This document shows positions 57,428 to 64,000 of a DNA stretch of 64,000 nt, piece after piece. A program made the translations under genes and the position numbers. Positions within the stretch are counted from its first letter, which is position 1; each line of letters opens with the position of its first letter. Source of the stretch: a bacterium (GTDB lineage Bacteria; Myxococcota_A; Bradymonadia; UBA7976; UBA1532); assembly GCA_030426085.1 (NCBI GenBank), contig JAUHYW010000042.1:19799-83798 (forward strand), in the 5' to 3' direction. The notes beneath the pieces are model-generated. The model searched no databases and was not told the DNA's origin. It saw only the letters and a program-made list of their open reading frames with translations.

Positions 57428-58747
57428 TCAGGGCGAGAGGAAGCCGGCCGGCCAGTTCTGCAGGACGCCGTCTTCGTCGTAGGTCGCCAGCCGGACCGCG
57501 GCCCCGTCGCCGTCGGGGTGGGGCTCGACGCAGACCACGCCGACCCGCTCGCGATCGAGCTCGCCCCGGGCGACGAGCAGGCCGATCTCGCTGACGATGT
57601 GATCGCTGTGGGTCTCGATGAGCTGCATCGGGCCCTCGTCGGTCATGGCCGAGGCGCCGAGGGCCCGGGCGACGAGGACCTGATGGTGCGGGTGCAGGTG
57701 AAGCTCGGGCTGCTCGATGGCCAGCAGGAGCAGGCGCTCCTTGGTGCGGCTGGTCGAGAGGACCCGCCCGGACGCCCAGAGCTGGACCGCGACGGGCAGG
57801 ACCTGGGAGTAGCCGAAGCCGACGTCGAGCAGGTTGTAGCTCTGGCCGTCGAGGATGATGCGGAGCGCGTATCGGCCGCCGGTGCGGTCGAGCGCCAGGC
57901 GGAAGTCGAGCGTGCGGTGCAGGAAGTCGCCGAGGTCGGCGAACTCGTCGGGTTCGAGGGCGCCGAGGAACATCGCGAGGTTCTCGCCTCGGGGGTCCAA
58001 CGCTTCGACGGCGACCGATTGGTAGCGGTAGTCGCGCTCGGGGATGGCGCGGAAGGGCCCGATGTAGCCCGTGCGCTCAGCGAGCTCGCGGACCAGGGCC
58101 GCGCACTCTTCCACGCCCCAGATCAACCCGATCCACTCCCGCAATGACCCGCCCGGCTGTTTGATCTCCGGCCGCCGAGCCTGCCGGGCGGCATCGTCGA
58201 GCCGGGAACCACGGGCCCCTCCGAAGAGAGCCGTGCCGGCGTGAGGGATGACGTGCTGGGCGCGCGCTGCCTCCGACCAATCCTTCGTGCCCTCGTCCGT
58301 TCGAGTGAGAACCCGGGGCGCCGAGTCGAAGCTGAGAGTGAGTTCGTTGCCCGCGGCCCATGCCCGCACACAGCCTACGCGGCTGCCTTCGCCGTCAGTC
58401 ACGAGGGTCGTACTGGCCATCAGGCGGTGGCCGTCTTCGATATCGTGAAACTCGAAGCCGAACGTGACCTCGTCCTGACCCCGGCGTCTCGCCTCGTCGA
58501 ATGAGCCGAAGTCGACCCCCCCGCGGGCCCACCACAGCAAGGGCTCACGGCTGCCTTCGACGGTCGACTGCCCCAAGAGGGGAAACACCCGAGTCAGCGT
58601 GCTCTTGCCGATGCCGTTCCGCCCGACCACGAGCATCAACCGCCGCAACTCGAGCGGCTCATCCATCCGCAGCGCGCGCAGATTGTCGACCCGCAGGCCG
58701 CTGAGGACCCAGCCATTGTCGATGATGGGGAGCGCTCGGGTGCTCAT
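57428..58747 (-). CDS. SMC/ABC-type AAA ATPase (DUF3696/AAA_21-like)
   Basis: 439 residues, ATG 58747. Walker A VGRNGIGKST (near 40), an inserted alpha/beta region, a signature-like GFGYSQVLPV (near 310), Walker B LLLLAIEQPELHLHP (near 345) and a following ETHSDHIV (D-loop/His). This arrangement is typical of the overcoming-lysogenisation/RecF-like ATPases in bacterial defence. It precedes the TOPRIM-like gene, with which it forms a two-gene unit, so it probably senses or controls that partner. Confidence 0.9.
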   Translation of the reverse strand: MSTRALPIIDNGWVLSGLRVDNLRALRMDEPLELRRLMLVVGRNGIGKSTLTRVFPLLGQSTVEGSREPLLWWARGGVDFGSFDEARRRGQDEVTFGFEFHDIEDGHRLMASTTLVTDGEGSRVGCVRAWAAGNELTLSFDSAPRVLTRTDEGTKDWSEAARAQHVIPHAGTALFGGARGSRLDDAARQARRPEIKQPGGSLREWIGLIWGVEECAALVRELAERTGYIGPFRAIPERDYRYQSVAVEALDPRGENLAMFLGALEPDEFADLGDFLHRTLDFRLALDRTGGRYALRIILDGQSYNLLDVGFGYSQVLPVAVQLWASGRVLSTSRTKERLLLLAIEQPELHLHPHHQVLVARALGASAMTDEGPMQLIETHSDHIVSEIGLLVARGELDRERVGVVCVEPHPDGDGAAVRLATYDEDGVLQNWPAGFLSP

Positions 58748-58863
58748 CGATCCTCGGCCAATCCGGTTCCGGCGGACTATATCAGCATCCGCCCGCCATC
58801 CAACCCGCCCGGTTCACCCTCCCCCGCGACACGGCGCCCCCACCTCGGCTATCGTCCCCCGCC

Positions 58864-59667
58864 ATGCTGCACGTCGACACCCACAACCACCTCGACTTCC
58901 CGGCCTTCGACGCCGACCGCGACGCCGTGCTCGAGCAGGCCCGCGCCGCGGGCGTCGGCGGCCACCTCATCGCCGGCGTCGAGCCCGAGCACTGGCCCCG
59001 CCAGCGCGTCCTCGCCGCGCAGCACCCCGGTATCCGCTGGACCGCCGGCCTGCACCCGCAGTGGGCCGCGAAGCTCACCCCCGACGCCATCGACGACGCC
59101 ATCGACGGCCTGCCCGCGCAGCTCGACGGCCCCCACGCCGCCTGCGGGATCGGCGAGACCGGCCTCGACCGCCTCTTCGCCGACCCCGAGACCCTGCCCA
59201 GCCAGATCCACGCCTTCCGGGCCCAACTCGCCATCGCCCGGACGCACGACCGCCCGCTCGTCCTGCACATCGTGCGGGCCCACGGCAAAGCGCTCGAGAT
59301 CCTGAAGGCCGACGGCGTCCCCGCCGCGGGCGGCGTGGTGCACAGCTTCAGCGGCAACCGCGAGCTGGCCCGCGAATATCTCACCCTGGGCTTGCACATC
59401 GGCTTCGCCGGCCCCATATGCAGGGCCAACGCGCGAAAGCTGCGCGGCGCCGCCGAGGATGTCCCCCTCGACCGGCTCCTGGTCGAGACCGACGCCCCCG
59501 ACCAGAGCCCGCCCGGCGGCCCCGCGCGCAACGAACCGACGACGCTCATCGCCGTGGCCGAGGCCGTCGCCGCCGCCCGAGGCGTGGAGCCGGACGAGGT
59601 CCTGCGCCGCTCGACCCGAAACGCAGAGGCGCTCTTCGGCGTCTTTCTGCCCGCGACCGAGGAGTGA
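58864..59667 (+). CDS. TatD-family metal-dependent hydrolase
   Basis: 267 residues, ATG 58864. DTHNHLDFPAFD (HxH), GIGETGLDR, LVLHIVRAHG, VVHSFSGNRE, and VETDAPDQSP with the metal ligands. TatD proteins are 3'-5' exonuclease/DNase-like in the cytosol. It precedes an E1-like gene by 4 bp, so the plus-strand genes 58864-61526 look like one transcription unit. Confidence 0.95.
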   Translation: MLHVDTHNHLDFPAFDADRDAVLEQARAAGVGGHLIAGVEPEHWPRQRVLAAQHPGIRWTAGLHPQWAAKLTPDAIDDAIDGLPAQLDGPHAACGIGETGLDRLFADPETLPSQIHAFRAQLAIARTHDRPLVLHIVRAHGKALEILKADGVPAAGGVVHSFSGNRELAREYLTLGLHIGFAGPICRANARKLRGAAEDVPLDRLLVETDAPDQSPPGGPARNEPTTLIAVAEAVAAARGVEPDEVLRRSTRNAEALFGVFLPATEE

Positions 59668-59671
59668 CCGG

Positions 59672-60548
59672 ATGGACGGGGTCATGCTGCACGGGGCCGA
59701 GCCGCCCCCCCTCACCGACAGCTACAAGCTGCACCGCCGCTTCGACCGCATGGCGCGGCTGACCGGCGACGGCGGCATGGCCCGGCTGATGGACAGCTTC
59801 GTCATCGTCTTCGGCCTCGGCGGCGTGGGCAGCTTCACCGCCGAGTCGCTGGTGCGCTCGGGCATCGGCCGCCTGCGCATCGTCGACTTCGACGACGTCT
59901 GCGTCACCAACACCAACCGCCAGCTCCACGCGATGCGGGGCCACATCGGCAAGCCCAAGGCCACGCTGATGGCCGACCGCCTGCGCCAGATCAACCCCAA
60001 GGCGGTCGTCGAGCCGGTCAAGCAGTTCTATCAGGCCGACTGCGCCGACGAACTGCTGGCCGACGATCCCGACTTCGGCGCGCCCGACTTCGTGGTCGAC
60101 GCCATCGACCAGTTCACCGCCAAGTGCCACCTCATCGCGACCTGCCGGGCCCGGGGCATCCCATTGGTGTCATCGATGGGCGCCGCCGGCCGGTGGGATC
60201 CCACCGCCATACAGATCGCCGACCTGAACAAGACCCAGGGCTGCAAGATGGCGCTCAACGTGCGCAAGATCCTGCGGGAGAAGCACGACTTCCCCCGGGG
60301 CAAGCGCCCGTGGGGGGTGCCGGCGGTCTACAGCGACGAACCCTGTCAGCCCCCCGAGCCGTTGGCCTACGAGGCCGGCACCGGCTTCCGGTGTGTCTGC
60401 CCCCAGGGGCAGAACGGGCTGTTGACCTGCGACCGACGGGCCCGCATCGACGGCAGCGCGTCGTTCGTCACCGGCGCCTTCGGGCTGGCCTGCGCATCGG
60501 TGGTGGTGCGGGGGCTCGTCCGGGGCGCGAGCCAGAAGGAGACCACCG

Positions 60549-60556
<8 letters not shown>
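59672..60556 (+). CDS. tcdA: TcdA-like E1 enzyme (tRNA threonylcarbamoyladenosine dehydratase)
   Basis: 294 residues from ATG 59672 (GAGGAG just upstream). E1/ThiF fold: [20 protein letters not shown] (ATP-binding), [43 protein letters not shown], and a C-terminal [15 protein letters not shown]. This matches TcdA/CsdL, which turns t6A in tRNA into cyclic ct6A. Overlaps nadA by 8 bases. Confidence 0.92.
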
Positions 60557-61526
<970 letters not shown>

Positions 61527-61532
61527 GCCGGG

Positions 61533-64000
61533 CTATGCGCCGGCGAGCAGATCCAGCAGCGGCGCGAAGTCGTCGGCGGCCAGTTGGTGCAGGTCGCGGG
61601 GCATCAGGCGGTCGCTGAGCAGGCGCAGCATGCTGCCGACGTGCAGGTGGTAGGCCTTGAGCCGCTTGTAGTCGGCGAAGTCCTCGGGGGCGATGGCCCG
61701 GGGGTCCTCGCGGATGATGGCTTCGGCCTTGTCGTGCGCTGCGCTCCAGTGGCGGGCGTGGGCCGCGCGGCCCTGCATCGTGTCGATGTCGACGCCAGGC
61801 CGGACCAATGGGATCACCCGCCGCAGGAAGTCATCCCCCCGGCGCTCACAGCGCTGCCAGATGCCATACAGCTCGTACATGCACCACCGGGAGCGCAGGT
61901 AGCCCTCGCCGAGCATCACGATGATGTGATCGCCGGCGATGAGCTGGTCCATGAAAGCGCCGAGGCGGTCGCCGACCGCGGTGCCGGTCTCGTCGTAGGT
62001 GACGTCTACGCCCTGCGCGGCGAGGGCGGCGGCCAGGGTCCGGGTGTAGTGTCGGCTCTCGGCGCGGCAGTACGAGATGAAGACCTTCGGCCGGTCCGGG
62101 GCGGGGCGGGGGAAGGCGTCGGGAGGCATCTCGTCGAAGGCGGGCGCGTCCTCGGGGGCCTCGCGCGCGTCGTCCGTGGGGGCCTCGGGCCTCGGACGGG
62201 CGACCTCCCGGGCGCGGGGCAGCTCGTCGACGTCCGGGGCGCACTCCACCTGCCCGAAGCGGCGGCTCTGCGCGGCCAACCGCCCGCGCAGCCAGTCGGC
62301 CAGCGTGCCGTCGTCGCCTTGCATCGTGATCTCGACCCGGCCGCCGTAGCCCGCCTCGTCGGCGATCGCGTCGACCCGCACCTGGGCCCCGCTCTCGCGG
62401 GCGCAGACCCACAGCCCGCGCCGCCAGTAGACCCCGGCCCGCCCGGCCTCCTGGCCGATGGCGGCCATCAGCCCCCGGAAGAGCCCCGGGTGCAGGAAGG
62501 GATAGCGCTGCACGAGCCGCCGGGTCGGCCCCTGCATCCGCCCGGCGAGGTGATGGGCCACCGCCTCCCGCGGGGGCAGGAGGTCGGGCGCCACGTACTC
62601 CGCGTCCGGCTCCCATGGCCTGCCCAGCCGGAAGCAGATCCCGCACGACAGCATCAGGTGCAGGAACAGCCGCCGCTCGTCCGGCCCGTGGCCCCGCCAG
62701 ACGGTGAGCCCCAGCAGCTCGGCGTCGAACCGCCCCCCGGTCGCCCGGAGCTGGCGCCACGCGGCCCGCCGATCGAACACCGAGTAGATCGCGTCCAGCG
62801 CCCACGACAGGTCGAGCAGGATCCGCCCCTCGAAGTACTCGGGGTCGTAGAACACCAGCCCGCACTGGTGCAGGTAGTCCAGCAGCGCCGCCGGCGAGCT
62901 GACCCCGCCGACCTCTTCGCAGAGGGCGGTGAACCGCGCCATGTCGAGCACCCGGTGCCGCCGCTGGTCCGCCGGGCGCCCCTGATCCTCGGCCCGCAGC
63001 GCCTCCAGCCGCTCGATGACCCGCGCCCGCCCGACCCCGATGCTCGCCAGCCCGTCCCGCTCGCGGATGGCCTCGATCGCGTCGTCGATCGAGGCCTCCA
63101 GCTTGCGCCGGCCCTTGTTGTTCATCGCGCTGTAGGCCACCGCCTGATAGTCCAGCCCGTCCAGCGCGTCATCGGGGACCGGCAGGCGCTTGACCGCCTG
63201 CTCGCGCCGATCGCACTGGCTCTGCACGAGGATGACCGGGCTGCCTTGGGCGCCCATCGCCTTCACGAACGCCAGCCAATAGGCCAGCGGCCGGTTGCGG
63301 AAGGTCATGCCTTCGTAGTCATGGGTCGGCGCGGCCTCGAAGTCGGGGTGCCACGCGATGACGAAGACCGCCCGGGTGCGCATGAACAGCGCGTGGGCCC
63401 CGTGGTAGATGTCCTGCCCGCCGAAGTCCCACAGGTTCAGCGTCTCGTCGTCGTCGAAGTCGGCGGTCTCGATGACGATGCCGTGGGTCGACGAGACCGT
63501 GGGGTCGAAGTCCAGGCCCCGCAGCCGCCGGCAGAGCTGGGTCTTGCCCACCCGGCCGTTGCCCAGGACGATGATCTTGGTGGTGCGCAGCGGCTCGGCG
63601 CCGGCCGCGAGGTCGGCGAGGTGGGCCCGCAGGCGGGGCAGGCAGTTGTCATGATAGCGCTGAGACAGGACCTCGGGCGGGCACCCCGCGACCTGGGAGG
63701 CGGACAGACGCGCCAGCGTCTCGCGCTGGACGAGGGCCCGGGGCAGGTCGCTCAGCGAGCACGCATGGGCATAGACTTCCTGTATGGCTTCGAGGGCGGC
63801 CACCGGCTCCAGGTCCGAGACCCCGGTGCGCGAGCAGTGGAGGGTGTGGAGGCGGACGAGGGGGCGAAGCGGCTCCAGGTCCGCCACCCCCGTGTACGAG
63901 CAGTGGAGGGTCTGGAGGCGGACGAGGGGGCGAAGCAGCTCCAGGTCCGACACCCGCGTGCCCGAGCAGTCGAGGGTCTGGAGGCGGACGAGGGGGCGAA
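61533..64000 (-). CDS. LRR-Roco-TIR protein (N-terminus beyond the window)
   Basis: At least 822 residues, open to the window edge, so the true start is unseen (the GTG at 63953 lies inside a repeat and is not the start). Order: leucine-rich repeats of 22 residues (LRPLVRLQTLHCSYTGVADLEP), a ROC GTPase domain (GNGRVGKTQLC P-loop; WDFGGQDIYHG switch; QSQCDRRE), a COR-type region (YLHQCGLVFYDPEYFEG; DLSWALDAIYSVFD), and a C-terminal TIR domain (VFISYCRAESRHYTRTL; RSRWCMYELYGIW with the Glu expected for TIR NADases). Roco proteins sense ligands and TIR domains often consume NAD+ or make signals, so an immune role is plausible. Confidence 0.92.
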   Translation of the reverse strand, partial: RPLVRLQTLDCSGTRVSDLELLRPLVRLQTLHCSYTGVADLEPLRPLVRLHTLHCSRTGVSDLEPVAALEAIQEVYAHACSLSDLPRALVQRETLARLSASQVAGCPPEVLSQRYHDNCLPRLRAHLADLAAGAEPLRTTKIIVLGNGRVGKTQLCRRLRGLDFDPTVSSTHGIVIETADFDDDETLNLWDFGGQDIYHGAHALFMRTRAVFVIAWHPDFEAAPTHDYEGMTFRNRPLAYWLAFVKAMGAQGSPVILVQSQCDRREQAVKRLPVPDDALDGLDYQAVAYSAMNNKGRRKLEASIDDAIEAIRERDGLASIGVGRARVIERLEALRAEDQGRPADQRRHRVLDMARFTALCEEVGGVSSPAALLDYLHQCGLVFYDPEYFEGRILLDLSWALDAIYSVFDRRAAWRQLRATGGRFDAELLGLTVWRGHGPDERRLFLHLMLSCGICFRLGRPWEPDAEYVAPDLLPPREAVAHHLAGRMQGPTRRLVQRYPFLHPGLFRGLMAAIGQEAGRAGVYWRRGLWVCARESGAQVRVDAIADEAGYGGRVEITMQGDDGTLADWLRGRLAAQSRRFGQVECAPDVDELPRAREVARPRPEAPTDDAREAPEDAPAFDEMPPDAFPRPAPDRPKVFISYCRAESRHYTRTLAAALAAQGVDVTYDETGTAVGDRLGAFMDQLIAGDHIIVMLGEGYLRSRWCMYELYGIWQRCERRGDDFLRRVIPLVRPGVDIDTMQGRAAHARHWSAAHDKAEAIIREDPRAIAPEDFADYKRLKAYHLHVGSMLRLLSDRLMPRDLHQLAADDFAPLLDLLAGA
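63810..64000 (-). repeat. 66-bp DNA tandem repeats encoding LRRs
   Basis: Three near-identical units spaced 66 bp (starts at about 63832, 63898, 63964) at the window edge, matching 22-residue LRRs. The array continues beyond the window. Confidence 0.85.

Overview
The window is a very GC-rich (about 70% by eye), gene-dense stretch of bacterial chromosome with no rRNA, tRNA, CRISPR array or insertion sequence that I could find. The gene content points to a myxobacterium-like member of the Myxococcota (inference; there is no phylogenetic marker here). The clues are a Hanks-type Ser/Thr kinase coupled to an envelope protein, several secreted proteins full of thrombospondin type 3 and MopE-like DDDCDG repeats, numerous hybrid or atypical histidine kinases, and a myxobacterial-style retron.

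Layout. 0-5.6 kb: the N-terminus of a MauG/cytochrome c peroxidase lipoprotein, then an overlapping envelope-stress-like set (exported protein, ECF sigma factor, FecR-type anti-sigma factor) and a POTRA/BamA-family outer-membrane protein. 5.6-8.4 kb: Ser/Thr kinase translationally coupled to a TPR/beta-barrel-like envelope protein. 8.8-13.4 kb: two large secreted calcium-repeat proteins. 13.4-21.7 kb: a complete retron operon on the minus strand, described below. 21.8-24.6 kb: SEC-C protein, MarR regulator with clear palindromic operators, and its divergent DUF4336 target. 24.6-28.6 kb: three-gene set of ferredoxin-flavoprotein, SDR, and a nucleotidyltransferase fused to a 2-deoxy-scyllo-inosose-synthase-like cyclase. 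28.8-38.4 kb: an NYN/PIN-TM-propeller fusion, NhaC antiporter, LysM-MepA murein endopeptidase, small lipoprotein, MDR oxidoreductase and an atypical histidine kinase. 38.5-54.2 kb: M20 amidohydrolase, YdeP/FdhF molybdoenzyme, a 1525-residue MopE-repeat/Gly-rich lipoprotein, thioredoxin-like protein, SPFH-like pair, pteridine-reductase-like SDR, HtrA protease, hybrid histidine kinase. 54.2-64 kb: putative immunity genes (a degenerate ImmA/IrrE-like protein with a small partner, an ABC-type ATPase with a TOPRIM-like partner, and an LRR-Roco-TIR protein cut by the window edge) interleaved with housekeeping TatD, TcdA-like E1 and NadA.

The main result is the retron. On the minus strand the order is WGR-beta-propeller protein, WGR-HEAT/ARM repeat protein, winged-helix-SWIM zinc-finger protein, a retron msr-msd RNA, and a retron reverse transcriptase. 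All genes are spaced by 17 nt or less, or overlap, up to the RNA. I could fold the RNA by hand: a 19-nt a1/a2 stem, a candidate branching G directly after a1, a short msr hairpin, and a 25-position msd stem with a nested tetraloop hairpin. RT + ARM + SWIM matches, as far as I recall, the computationally defined type XIII retrons. The additional WGR-propeller gene at the operon head looks like a fourth component and is the part most likely to be undescribed.

How the genes may work together: in the retron operon, two WGR proteins (WGR is the nicked-DNA-binding module of PARP1) could read the msDNA or damaged phage DNA, with the HEAT and SWIM proteins as scaffold or effector. Together with the 54-64 kb cluster, this would give two separate defence-like neighbourhoods within 50 kb. 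This is inference from gene content only.
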